Assembly: GCA_019234745.1 (NCBI GenBank)
Contig: JAFAKZ010000469.1
Location: 1-10,436 of the forward strand
DNA: 10,436 bases
Source of the DNA: Burkholderiales bacterium
GTDB taxonomy: Bacteria > Pseudomonadota > Gammaproteobacteria > Burkholderiales > Chitinimonadaceae
Direction of reading: 5' to 3'
Position numbers and translations under genes: made by a program
The notes under the pieces: model-generated
The model's database searches: none
What the model saw: the letters and a program-made list of their open reading frames with translations, nothing else
Told to the model about the DNA's origin: nothing
In this document: piece by piece, positions 1 through 6,323 of the stretch
Layout: the number at the start of each line of letters is the position of its first letter
Position numbering within the stretch: position 1 is the first letter of the stretch

Positions 1-39
1 GACGACATCCGTCGAGTGATGACTGGCGATTCAGTGTAA
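1..39 (+). CDS. Possible C-terminal tail of a truncated upstream gene
   Basis: Frame 1 is open from the window edge and stops at a TAA at 37-39. The last residues read DDIRRVMTGDSV. This could be the 3' end of a gene on the same strand as the enoyl-CoA hydratase, for example another acyl-CoA catabolism gene. Twelve residues are too few to identify a family, and a short open frame at an edge can occur by chance. Frame 3 is also open through this stretch, so the assignment is tentative. Confidence 0.25.
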   Translation, partial: DDIRRVMTGDSV

Positions 40-327
40 GGAACCCCAGTGCCATCGCTCCGACCGGGATCCCCGGGCGCTTAGGGGCGGGGGGATCGCA
101 ACGGTGCTTTGCTGATCGATTCCACTCCTCCCGCCTTCGCCGCCGTACCCGTGAAGGGCATGCGGTGGTTGTAAGGCGCCAAAGCGCCACCAAGCACGCG
201 ACGAGCGGTGCCGCGCTGACGCTCGTAAGCGGCTTCCATAGGTATCTAGTTCCAAGCAGTTCGCATTGGCGCGCATTCCCAGGCGTGCCCGCCAGTGCTA
301 TCGTATCGCCCATCCCAAGGAGACAAT
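40..327. other. Intergenic spacer with G-run cluster and weak small open frame
   Basis: About 290 bases precede the enoyl-CoA hydratase with no convincing gene. Three things are visible. A cluster of four G-runs lies at 66-94. A short hairpin at 175-188 has arms GGCGC/GCGCC and loop CAAA. On the minus strand a 52-codon frame runs from an ATG at 239 to a stop at 81, with GC-rich third positions but only a weak GGAA about 10 bases upstream of its start. The Shine-Dalgarno of the next gene is AAGGAG at 317-322. I see no clear sigma-70 promoter. Confidence 0.5.
66..94 (+). other. G-quadruplex-type motif overlapping an inverted repeat
   Basis: Four runs of at least three G occur at 66-68, 75-77, 84-87 and 89-94, separated by 6, 6 and 1 bases. 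This matches the usual G3+N1-7 pattern on the plus strand. The same stretch holds the inverted repeat GATCCCC (68-74) / GGGGATC (91-97), so hairpin and quadruplex folds would compete. It lies about 230 bases upstream of the enoyl-CoA hydratase start. Whether it folds or has any role is unknown. Confidence 0.45.
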
Positions 328-1104
328 ATGAGTGATCAACTCGTCGTCGAGCGCGTGGGTCATACCGCGCTCATCACCATTTCCAACCCGCCCGCCAACA
401 CCTGGACCGAGGACAGTCTGCCGGCGCTCAAGCGGCTTGTCGCCGAGTTGAACGCTGATCCGGACATCTACGCCCTGGTCATTACCGGTTCCGGCCCGAA
501 ATTCTTTAGCGCAGGTGCCGATCTCAATGTATTCGGCAGCGGCGACAAATCCCGCGCGCGCGGCATGATCACGGCATTCGGCCAGGCCTTCGAAGCACTG
601 GCGCAATTCCGCGGCGTGAGCATCGCGGCCATCAACGGCTATGCCATGGGCGGCGGCCTGGAATGCGCCCTGGCCTGCGATATCCGTATCGCGGAAGAGC
701 ACGCCGTGCTGGCACTGCCGGAAGCGACCGTGGGCCTCTTGCCTGGTGGCATGGGCACACAGCACCTGCCGTGGCTGGTGGGCGAAGGCTGGGCCAAGCG
801 CATGATCTTGTGTGGCGAACGCGTGGATGCACCGACGGCCCTTCGCATCGGCTTGGTGGAAGAGGTGGTTGCAACGGGGGGCGCCAAGGAAGCCGCGCTG
901 GCCATGGCTGAACAGGTCGCCAAGCAGAGTCCCTCATCGGTGAAGGCTTGCAAGACGCTGATCCAGGCAGCGCGCAAGCAGACCATGTGGTCGGCCCTGC
1001 CGATGGAGCGCGAGCTGTTCATGGACCTGTTCGAGACGGAAGACCAGCAGGAGGGCGTGAGTGCCTTCTTGGAAAAGCGCAAGCCCGTCTGGAAGAATCG
1101 ATAA
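328..1104 (+). CDS. Enoyl-CoA hydratase (crotonase family)
   Basis: A 258-residue crotonase-fold enzyme, the usual length for a short-chain enoyl-CoA hydratase, which adds water across the 2,3 double bond of enoyl-CoA thioesters in the cytoplasm. Visible landmarks are FSAGADL at about 60-66 (CoA binding and first oxyanion-hole region), GGGLECALACDI at 108-119 (second oxyanion-hole glycine and first catalytic Glu, E112), and LPEATVGLLPGG at 130-141 (second catalytic Glu, E132). Having both glutamates argues for a true hydratase rather than an isomerase or hydrolase. The start at 328 is chosen because AAGGAG sits 5 bases upstream; an in-frame GTG at 295 lacks such a site. With the hydrolase-type paralogue just downstream it probably serves valine/isobutyryl-CoA breakdown (methacrylyl-CoA hydration), but substrate choice cannot be read from sequence. 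Confidence 0.93.
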   Translation: MSDQLVVERVGHTALITISNPPANTWTEDSLPALKRLVAELNADPDIYALVITGSGPKFFSAGADLNVFGSGDKSRARGMITAFGQAFEALAQFRGVSIAAINGYAMGGGLECALACDIRIAEEHAVLALPEATVGLLPGGMGTQHLPWLVGEGWAKRMILCGERVDAPTALRIGLVEEVVATGGAKEAALAMAEQVAKQSPSSVKACKTLIQAARKQTMWSALPMERELFMDLFETEDQQEGVSAFLEKRKPVWKNR

Positions 1105-1145
1105 TCGCCGCCTAGGCCGCACGGCTTGGCATCACATCAGAAGTC

Positions 1146-1175
1146 GCCGCAGTCCGACCCCGCGTCGGGCTCGGC
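1146..1175 (+). promoter_or_regulatory. Interrupted hairpin just upstream of the hydrolase ribosome site
   Basis: In the 84-base gap between the two crotonase genes, GCCG (1146-1149) can pair with CGGC (1172-1175). Inside it, CCGAC (1154-1158) can pair with GTCGG (1164-1168) around the loop CCCGC. The structure ends four bases before the AGGA ribosome site at 1179-1182. It could tune translation of the second gene or protect mRNA ends, but GC-rich sequence forms such pairings by chance and no U-tract follows. Confidence 0.25.
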
Positions 1176-1188
1176 CGCAGGATCTGCC

Positions 1189-2268
1189 ATGACCCAATCT
1201 GTACTGTTTGAACTACACGGCGCCCGCAACGGAAAGCAGATTGCTTTTGCCACGTTGAACGCGGCCGCATCGCACAATGCCTTGTCGCTCGACATGATCC
1301 GCCATCTCACGCCGCAGTTGCAGGCATGGCAGGATGACCCGGCCATCGCCTGCGTCGTGCTGCGCGGCGCCGGCGAGAAGGCATTCTGTGCAGGGGGCGA
1401 CGTCGTGGCTGTGCACCACGCCATCAAGGCGGGCGATTTCGCGAAGACGGAATCGTTCTTCCGCGAAGAGTATGTGCTGGATCATATGATCCACACGTAC
1501 ACGAAGCCCATCTTCGTCTGGGGCCATGGCATCGTGATGGGTGGCGGCGTGGGCCTGATGGTGGGCGCCAGCCACCGTGTAGTGACGGAACGTTCGCGCA
1601 TCGCCATGCCCGAAGTCACCATCGGCCTGTACCCGGATGTGGGTGGCTCCTGGTTCCTGGCACGCCTGCCAGGACGCCTGGGCATCTACCTGGGTCTGAC
1701 GGGGGCTTCGTTCAATGCGGCCGATGCGCTCTACGTGGGCATGGCCGATTTCGCGCTGCCCAGCAGCACGGGGGCCGATCTGCCGGGCATGTTGGCCGCT
1801 GTGGAGTGGGTGGACGATGGCGCTGCCAACAAGCGCCTGCTGTCCGGCCATCTGCGCGAGCTGAGCCGCTCCAGCGCGCTCGAATTGCCACCATCGCCGA
1901 TCCGCGCCCACTACGACGCCATCCAGTCGTTTACCGACTACGACACCGTGGACGAGATGGTTGCCGCCATCGTCAGCTACGACGGCCGCGACGATTGGCT
2001 GCGCGGCGGCGCCAAGAAGCTGGAAGCGGGTTCGCCCACTTCCGTGCGCTTGATCGTCGAAGCGCAGCACCGCGCCAAGCATATGTCGCTGAAGGAAGTG
2101 TTCGACATGGAGCTGGCGATGTCCTGCCAGTGCTGCCGTCATCCGGACTTTGCCGAAGGCGTGCGGGCCTTGTTGGTGGACAAGGACCACACGCCGAAGT
2201 GGTCACCGGCGACGCTGCATGAGGTAAGTGACAGCTACGTCGAGCAGTTCTTCCGTATGCCAGGTTAA
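1189..2268 (+). CDS. 3-hydroxyisobutyryl-CoA hydrolase (enoyl-CoA hydratase/isomerase family)
   Basis: A 359-residue protein about 100 residues longer than a plain hydratase, as expected for the HIBCH branch of the crotonase family, which hydrolyses 3-hydroxyisobutyryl-CoA to 3-hydroxyisobutyrate and CoA in valine degradation. Landmarks are FCAGGDV at 66-72, HGIVMGGGVGL at 113-123 (oxyanion hole), and MPEVTIGLYPDVGG at 140-153. The last carries the Glu (E142) and Asp (D150) typical of the hydrolases, where ordinary hydratases lack the Asp. The C-terminal part holds the family signature HPDFAEGVRALL (318-329) and DKDHTPKW. An unusual CQCC cluster lies at 313-316. The ATG at 1189 is preferred (AGGA six bases upstream) over an in-frame TTG at 1126, whose extra 21 residues are low-complexity Ser/Ala-rich. 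It follows the hydratase by 84 bases, probably in one operon. Confidence 0.88.
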   Translation: MTQSVLFELHGARNGKQIAFATLNAAASHNALSLDMIRHLTPQLQAWQDDPAIACVVLRGAGEKAFCAGGDVVAVHHAIKAGDFAKTESFFREEYVLDHMIHTYTKPIFVWGHGIVMGGGVGLMVGASHRVVTERSRIAMPEVTIGLYPDVGGSWFLARLPGRLGIYLGLTGASFNAADALYVGMADFALPSSTGADLPGMLAAVEWVDDGAANKRLLSGHLRELSRSSALELPPSPIRAHYDAIQSFTDYDTVDEMVAAIVSYDGRDDWLRGGAKKLEAGSPTSVRLIVEAQHRAKHMSLKEVFDMELAMSCQCCRHPDFAEGVRALLVDKDHTPKWSPATLHEVSDSYVEQFFRMPG

Positions 2269-2276
2269 GTTAGCAG

Positions 2277-2306
2277 GAGGCTGGTCGAGCTACGGCGACC
2301 AGCCTC
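2277..2306. terminator. Bidirectional terminator-like hairpin between convergent genes
   Basis: A perfect 11-bp inverted repeat, GAGGCTGGTCG (2277-2287) and CGACCAGCCTC (2296-2306), with an 8-base loop. It sits in the 42-base gap between the stop codons of the hydrolase (plus) and the DUF4197 gene (minus). Its position and strength fit transcription termination for both converging units. Neither side has a T-tract, so it may act as an mRNA 3'-end stabiliser or need a termination factor rather than being a classical intrinsic terminator. Confidence 0.6.
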
Positions 2307-2310
2307 TCAC

Positions 2311-2985
2311 TCAGTTCCCGCCGAAAATCTTGCGCAGCAGCTTGCTGGCCTGGCCCATCGGGTCCTTGCGAATGGCCTTTTCCTCGTCGCCCATGATGCG
2401 GAACAGGCCTTCCATGGCCTTGCGCGTCACGTAGTCGTCCAGGTTCGCATCCTCTGGCTTGATCAGGCCCAGCTCCACGCCACGCCCGGCGTACTCGTTG
2501 TACTTCTCCGCCAATTTCAACTCCGACGTCGCCTTGTGCACGATGGGCTGGAAGCGCTTGGTCAGTGGGTCGCTGGTGGTACGGCGGAAATACTCGGTCG
2601 CCGCCGTTTCGTCGCCCGTGACGATAGCGCGGGCGTCCTCCCAACTGATCTTCTTCACGGCATCCAGCAGGATCGGCTTCGCCTCATGCACGGCGCGTTC
2701 GGCGGCACGGTTCATGGTGAGTTCCAGCTCATCTGCCTGCTTGCTCATGCCAAAGCTGCGCAATACGCGCTCCGCTTTTTGCAGGCTGTCGGGCAGGGGA
2801 ATCTTCACCTCGGGGTTGCCGTAGAAGCCGTTATCCACACCCAGCTGGCCGACGGCGTCGCTCGCTTCCTTAGTCAGGGTTTCGCTGAGGCCGGAGCGCG
2901 CCTCGTGGTCCGTAAAGTCCGTGGCATGGAGGTTGGCGGCCAATAGGCAGCTGAGCAGGACGGGGGCGAACAGGTGGCGGGTCAT
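2311..2985 (-). CDS. DUF4197 domain-containing exported protein
   Basis: A 224-residue protein with an N-terminal Sec signal peptide (basic MTRH, hydrophobic core about 5-17, likely cleavage after Ala21 in LHA|TDF). The mature part matches my recollection of DUF4197: ASDAVGQLGVDNGFYGNP near 41-58, then IPLPDSLQKAERVLRSFG, a highly helical centre with WEDARAIVTGDETAATEYF around 115-133, and a C-terminal GLFRIMGDEEKAIRKDP. The family is a periplasmic all-helical protein of unknown function, common in proteobacteria. The start at 2985 has AAAGGA about 7 bases upstream; an upstream in-frame start at 3033 would bury the signal peptide and is rejected. It is transcribed alone, divergent from the binding-protein gene and convergent with the hydrolase. 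I know of no established role. Confidence 0.85.
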   Translation of the reverse strand: MTRHLFAPVLLSCLLAANLHATDFTDHEARSGLSETLTKEASDAVGQLGVDNGFYGNPEVKIPLPDSLQKAERVLRSFGMSKQADELELTMNRAAERAVHEAKPILLDAVKKISWEDARAIVTGDETAATEYFRRTTSDPLTKRFQPIVHKATSELKLAEKYNEYAGRGVELGLIKPEDANLDDYVTRKAMEGLFRIMGDEEKAIRKDPMGQASKLLRKIFGGN

Positions 2986-3230
2986 CGCGCATCCTTTCTG
3001 TTTCAAAGGGGATTGGTCAAGGATACATGACATGAATTATGATCTTGGAATTTTAACGATCGATGATTGGCCGTATGATATATTCATCCGCGCTAATTTT
3101 CAGGTAGTGCATTGGTATTTTTGTGGTATTTAGTTTGTCTTGTATATGCAAGGCGACTTACCCACGGAGATGTCCAGCGTTATCGAGCAAGGTCGACGGT
3201 TTAGGCAAGCTTTTGAGTAAGGGGAGACGG
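2986..3230. promoter_or_regulatory. AT-rich divergent promoter region
   Basis: The 245 bases between two divergent genes turn sharply AT-rich at about 3030-3150 compared with the surrounding GC-rich sequence. Possible sigma-70 elements toward the binding-protein gene are TTGTGG (3121-3126), a 16-base spacer and TATATG (3143-3148). A second -10-like box, TATGAT, lies at 3074-3079 without a good -35. On the minus strand CATAAT-like boxes face the DUF4197 gene but have no clear -35. Ribosome sites are AAGGGGAG at 3219-3226 (plus) and AAAGGA near 2993-2998 (minus). No known operator is recognised. Confidence 0.4.
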
Positions 3231-4355
3231 ATGCGCTGGATGGGTGGTGTATTGATGGCTGTCGCGATGCTGGCCGCGAAGGCGGAAACGGGCGTGACCG
3301 ATACGGAGATCGTCCTCGGTCAATCGGCCGCCATGAGCGGGCCAGCCGCCGAACTTGGCAAGGGCATGAATCGCGGCGCCAAGGCCTATTTCGACTGGGT
3401 CAATCAGCATGGCGGTATCAATGGCCGCAAGATCAGGCTTGTCGCCATGGACGATGGTTACGAGCCTAACCGTGCCGAAGCGAATACGCAGGCGCTGATC
3501 GAGAACACGCGTGCGTTTGCGCTATTCGGCTACGTGGGAACGCCGACATCCAATGCCTCACTGCCCTTGGTCGACAAGGCTCACATTCCCTTTATCGCCC
3601 CGTACACGGGTGCAGACAGCCTGCGCAATCCGTTCAACCGCAATGTGTTCAACATGCGTGCAAGCTACCGTGACGAGGCGGAGCAGGCTGCGAAGCTGAT
3701 GGCCAAGATGGGCCAGACCACGGTCAATGTGTTCTACCAGAACGACGCCTATGGCAAGGCCGGCTTGAAGGCGCTGCAGCAGGCCATTGTCGGCAAAGGC
3801 ATCACGATTGGCGCGATGGCAACGGTTGAGCGCAACACCGTGGACGTGGCTCAGGCGGTGGACGAGTTGATCGTCAAACACCCGGCCAACGCCGTGTTCA
3901 TGGTGAGTGCCTACAAATCCTGCGCTGCCTTCATCGACGCGGCGCGTGGCAAGGATTTCATCGGCCCCTACTACAACGTGAGCTTCGTGGGCACCGAGGC
4001 GCTGCTACAGCAACTCAAGAAGGATGGCAGTGGCGTGATCGTCACCCAGGTCATGCCCTCGCCCTACAGTGCCGTCACGCCGGCGACCATGGAATACCGC
4101 AAGATGATGGCGGCGGACGGCAGCGAGCAATACGACTACCCAAGCCTGGAAGGCTATTTCGCCGCCCGCCTGTTGGTGGATGGTCTCAAGCGCGCCGGCC
4201 GCGATCTGACGCGCGACCGCCTGGTGGCTGCACTGGAGGGGCTGGGCGAACACGACATGGGCGGTTTCCGTGTGAAGTTCGGCCCGGGCAGCCACAACGG
4301 TTCGCACTTCATCGAATTGACGGTGCTCGACCACGAGGGGCACATCCGCATCTAG
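3231..4355 (+). CDS. LivJ/LivK-like ABC transporter substrate-binding protein
   Basis: A 374-residue periplasmic binding protein of the branched-chain amino acid type (Peripla_BP_6 fold). The signal peptide is MRWMGGVLMAVAMLAAKA with probable cleavage after AKA (18). The mature start TDTEIVLGQSAAMSGPAAELG (about 23-43) is the usual opening of this family, followed by NRGAKAYFDWVNQHGGINGRKI (47-68), the GYVGTPTSNASLP hinge region (100-112), FYQNDAYGKAG (168-178) and PSLEGYFAARLLVDGLKRAG (304-323). The start at 3231 has AAGGGGAG upstream; the frame extends back to 3123 but that part lacks signal-peptide character. It should capture a small ligand (amino acid, aromatic acid or amide) in the periplasm. 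No permease or ATPase is nearby, so it may be a stand-alone sensor or rely on distant transporter parts. The ligand cannot be predicted. Confidence 0.88.
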   Translation: MRWMGGVLMAVAMLAAKAETGVTDTEIVLGQSAAMSGPAAELGKGMNRGAKAYFDWVNQHGGINGRKIRLVAMDDGYEPNRAEANTQALIENTRAFALFGYVGTPTSNASLPLVDKAHIPFIAPYTGADSLRNPFNRNVFNMRASYRDEAEQAAKLMAKMGQTTVNVFYQNDAYGKAGLKALQQAIVGKGITIGAMATVERNTVDVAQAVDELIVKHPANAVFMVSAYKSCAAFIDAARGKDFIGPYYNVSFVGTEALLQQLKKDGSGVIVTQVMPSPYSAVTPATMEYRKMMAADGSEQYDYPSLEGYFAARLLVDGLKRAGRDLTRDRLVAALEGLGEHDMGGFRVKFGPGSHNGSHFIELTVLDHEGHIRI

Positions 4356-4377
4356 CGGTAGTGCCTGATCGCATGCG

Positions 4378-4410
4378 AAGGGCCTTGGCGTGAGCTGAGG
4401 CCCTTTGTTT
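4378..4410 (+). terminator. Rho-independent terminator after the binding-protein gene
   Basis: Twenty-two bases after the stop codon, AAGGGCCTTGGC (4378-4389) pairs with GCTGAGGCCCTT (4394-4405) around a GTGA tetraloop. Two internal G-T wobbles are needed; the outer 8 bp are perfect. A T-rich run (TTTGTTT, 4404-4410) follows. This is a classical intrinsic terminator for plus-strand transcription and suggests that the downstream porin gene has its own promoter. Confidence 0.85.
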
Positions 4411-4616
4411 ATGGAGACTTTGCCGATCCTGTTGTATTCCTCGTACACGTTTTCAGATTGTTTGCATTCTAAAAACCCTGCGCTAACGTGAAAACCAGGG
4501 CGTGAATATATTCGAGCGAAAAAATTCCTGCCCCATATACATCGGAATGGCCGTGGCGCTTGGTCGCAAGCGGCCGACCGTGTTTCCCTGCTGCACCTCT
4601 ATCGACGAGGGTTGCG
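4411..4616 (+). promoter_or_regulatory. Leader/promoter region of the porin gene
   Basis: About 200 bases between the terminator and the porin start. No strong promoter consensus is visible; the best candidates are weak (TTGCAT 4462-4467, 16-base spacer, TAACGT 4484-4489). A perfect palindrome GAATATATTC lies at 4504-4513. A hairpin CGCTTG-GTCG-CAAGCG lies at 4557-4572, probably in the 5' leader. A CCCTG/CAGGG inverted pair spans 4476-4500. The ribosome site is GAGGG at 4607-4611. Any of these could be a regulatory site, but none is a recognised operator or riboswitch. Confidence 0.35.
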
Positions 4617-5822
4617 ATGAGAACGGATACATCGAAGGCGATGCGGCTGATCAAGGCTGGACTGTTAGGTGGCGCGCTGGCGATGGCGATGCCCGCTAGC
4701 GCTGATGCGGCGGCGGACGGCGGGCAGGACTCGCCCTTCAAGCTACAGGGTTTCCTGACTGTCGTCGGTGGACAGGTTCTGTCGGGGTCGCTGGATCGCC
4801 CCTTGGTTACCTTCCCGAACGTGGACGACAAGTACCACTGCCCCTGTTATATCGCCGACTTTGCCAATGCAGGTGTCTATACCAAGCATCTCAGCTTCGG
4901 GCCGGAAAGCCACGCCGGCGCGCAGATCGACTACACGATGTTGCCCTATCTGACGCTGACGGCGCAGGCCATTGTGCGCGGCAACTTTCCGACCCCCGAC
5001 CTACAGTGGGCCTACCTCGACTACAAGTTTGACAGCCACTGGAATGTCCACGCAGGCCGGCAGCGTATCCCGCTCTACTACTATTCGGACTTCCAGGATA
5101 TCGGCCTGGCGTACCCGTGGATTTCGCCGCCGCCCGAGGTGTACGGCTGGGAGGCGACCAACTACAACGGCGTGAGCGTGCGCTACCACGGCCTCATGGG
5201 GGATATCAGTACCAGTGCCAGTATCTACGGCGGCGACGAGGTAGTACATAACGACCGCTTTACTCGTCTGCTGTTCTCCTTCGACACCACGGTTAAATGG
5301 CATCAGATTGTCGGGGGCAACGTCGAATTCAACGAAGGGCCGTGGACCTTGCGCAGCAATATCATCCATACCAAAGTCACCTGGAATGGCCCGAATTCCT
5401 ACGACGGCGGCAATTGGAATCAATTGACCTTCCAGAAGATGCTCGCCTACGGCGTCACGCTGAATTACGACGCCGACAGCTGGTTCGTGCTGTCGGAATG
5501 GGACAAGCAGATCCGCAACAACTACGTGGGCGGCTACACGGAAAAGAGCCCCGTATGGACGCTCGGCGGCGGTATGCGCTTTGGCCCTTGGACGCCCTTC
5601 GTGAACTACTCCCACTACGGGGATCACTACACCTACGCCAACCTGTCCAACTATCCGCAGACTGTCTACCCGAATGGCGGGTGGAGTGCCACGTTGCGCT
5701 ACGACATTGGCTCCACATCGGCGGTCAAGGTGCAATACGACAGCTATTGGGATCAATCGCTCGGGTCAGTGTTCTCAGGCGATGCCAAAGTGTTGCGCGT
5801 GAGTTTCGACCATGTGTTCTAA
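4617..5822 (+). CDS. Porin-like outer-membrane beta-barrel protein
   Basis: A 401-residue exported protein ending in Phe (VSFDHVF), the C-terminal signal for outer-membrane barrel assembly. The signal peptide runs through LIKAGLLGGALAMAMPASADA (11-31). The body shows alternating amphipathic strands rich in Tyr, Trp and Asn, for example LQWAYLDYKFDSHWNVHAGR (129-148), VSVRYHG and YGVTLNYDADSWFVLSEW. The stretch AGRQRIPLYYYSD (146-158) then YPWISPPPEVYGW (166-178) resembles sequence in porin-like proteins encoded next to small PstS-like proteins in other proteobacteria, as I recall them. The only cysteines form HCPC (74-77), unusual for an outer-membrane protein. The ATG at 4617 has GAGGG 5 bases upstream; an ATG at 4641 has its purine stretch too close. 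The likely role is diffusion or sensing of a small solute; the substrate is unknown. Confidence 0.78.
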   Translation: MRTDTSKAMRLIKAGLLGGALAMAMPASADAAADGGQDSPFKLQGFLTVVGGQVLSGSLDRPLVTFPNVDDKYHCPCYIADFANAGVYTKHLSFGPESHAGAQIDYTMLPYLTLTAQAIVRGNFPTPDLQWAYLDYKFDSHWNVHAGRQRIPLYYYSDFQDIGLAYPWISPPPEVYGWEATNYNGVSVRYHGLMGDISTSASIYGGDEVVHNDRFTRLLFSFDTTVKWHQIVGGNVEFNEGPWTLRSNIIHTKVTWNGPNSYDGGNWNQLTFQKMLAYGVTLNYDADSWFVLSEWDKQIRNNYVGGYTEKSPVWTLGGGMRFGPWTPFVNYSHYGDHYTYANLSNYPQTVYPNGGWSATLRYDIGSTSAVKVQYDSYWDQSLGSVFSGDAKVLRVSFDHVF

Positions 5823-5833
5823 GGCGCGTGCCA

Positions 5834-5848
5834 GCCGCCCTGCGCGGC
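5834..5848 (+). other. Short GC hairpin between porin and PstS-like genes
   Basis: GCCGC (5834-5838) and GCGGC (5844-5848) can pair around CCTGC in the 66-base gap between the two genes. No T-tract follows, so it is unlikely to terminate transcription fully. It could stabilise the upstream message or lower expression of the downstream gene. GC-rich sequence makes chance pairing likely. Confidence 0.25.
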
Positions 5849-5888
5849 GCATGAACGATGACTGCGATCGGATCGGCGGGGTGCTGAT

Positions 5889-6314
5889 ATGAAATGCAGA
5901 AGCTTGATGGGTGCATTGGCCGTGGCGAGCGTCTGCTGGGGCGCTGCCAATGCGGGGGACTACGTGGTCGTGGTGAGTGCCAAGAGTCCGGTCGATAAAC
6001 TAACGGGCGAACAGGTGACGCAGATTTTCCTGGGCAAGACGGAGTCATTCCCCAGCGGCGGCAACGCGGTCCCCATCGACCAGGCTGAGTCCTCGCCCGT
6101 GCGCGGTGATTTCGACAGCAAGACGCTTGGCAAGTCGACAGCCCAGGTGAAGGCATACTGGTCCAAGATCGTGTTTACGGGCAAGGGCCATCCGCCCAAG
6201 GAAGTCGCTTCCTCGGCCGACGTGAAGGGTCTCGTGTCGGGCAATCCGTCCTACATCGGCTATATCGAGAAGTCGGCCATCGACAGCTCGGTAAAGGTCG
6301 TCTTCAGCGAGTAG
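5889..6314 (+). CDS. Small PstS-like phosphate-type periplasmic binding protein
   Basis: A 141-residue exported protein with a signal peptide through GAANA|GDY (cleavage after 22). The mature part has the hallmarks of the PstS-like (PBP-like) fold: VVVVSAKSPVDKLTGEQV (26-43), the QIFLGKTESFPSGGNAVPID segment (45-64) and a YIGYIEKSA motif (122-130). Full phosphate-binding PstS proteins are about 320-350 residues, so this is a half-length, probably single-lobe, member of a group usually auto-annotated as phosphate ABC transporter substrate-binding protein. It follows the porin-like gene by 66 bases, suggesting co-transcription. A one-lobe protein without a permease is more likely a sensor or partner of the porin than a transporter part. 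Phosphate binding is not established. The ribosome site (GGGG about 7 bases upstream) is weak. Confidence 0.8.
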   Translation: MKCRSLMGALAVASVCWGAANAGDYVVVVSAKSPVDKLTGEQVTQIFLGKTESFPSGGNAVPIDQAESSPVRGDFDSKTLGKSTAQVKAYWSKIVFTGKGHPPKEVASSADVKGLVSGNPSYIGYIEKSAIDSSVKVVFSE

Positions 6315-6323
6315 CATCCGACG

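Noticed and set aside
1126..1188. Earlier TTG start for the hydrolase
   Set aside because: The extra residues are low-complexity, no ribosome site precedes the TTG, and the ATG at 1189 has AGGA at good spacing.
1213..2190. A 325-codon open frame antisense to the hydrolase gene
   Set aside because: It lies fully opposite a clear HIBCH-type gene, has no recognisable domain and a composition typical of the GC-rich reverse frame.
3123..3230. N-terminal extension of the binding protein by 36 residues
   Set aside because: It runs through the AT-rich promoter region and would precede, and so disable, the clear signal peptide beginning at 3231, which has its own strong ribosome site.
5001..5756. 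A 251-codon open frame antisense to the porin-like gene
   Set aside because: Val/Ala/Arg-rich shadow of the real coding frame, with no domain or ribosome site.
5904..5936. Lipobox in the PstS-like protein around Cys16
   Set aside because: The residues before the Cys (ASV) do not fit a lipobox, and a good signal peptidase I site (ANA) follows at residue 22.
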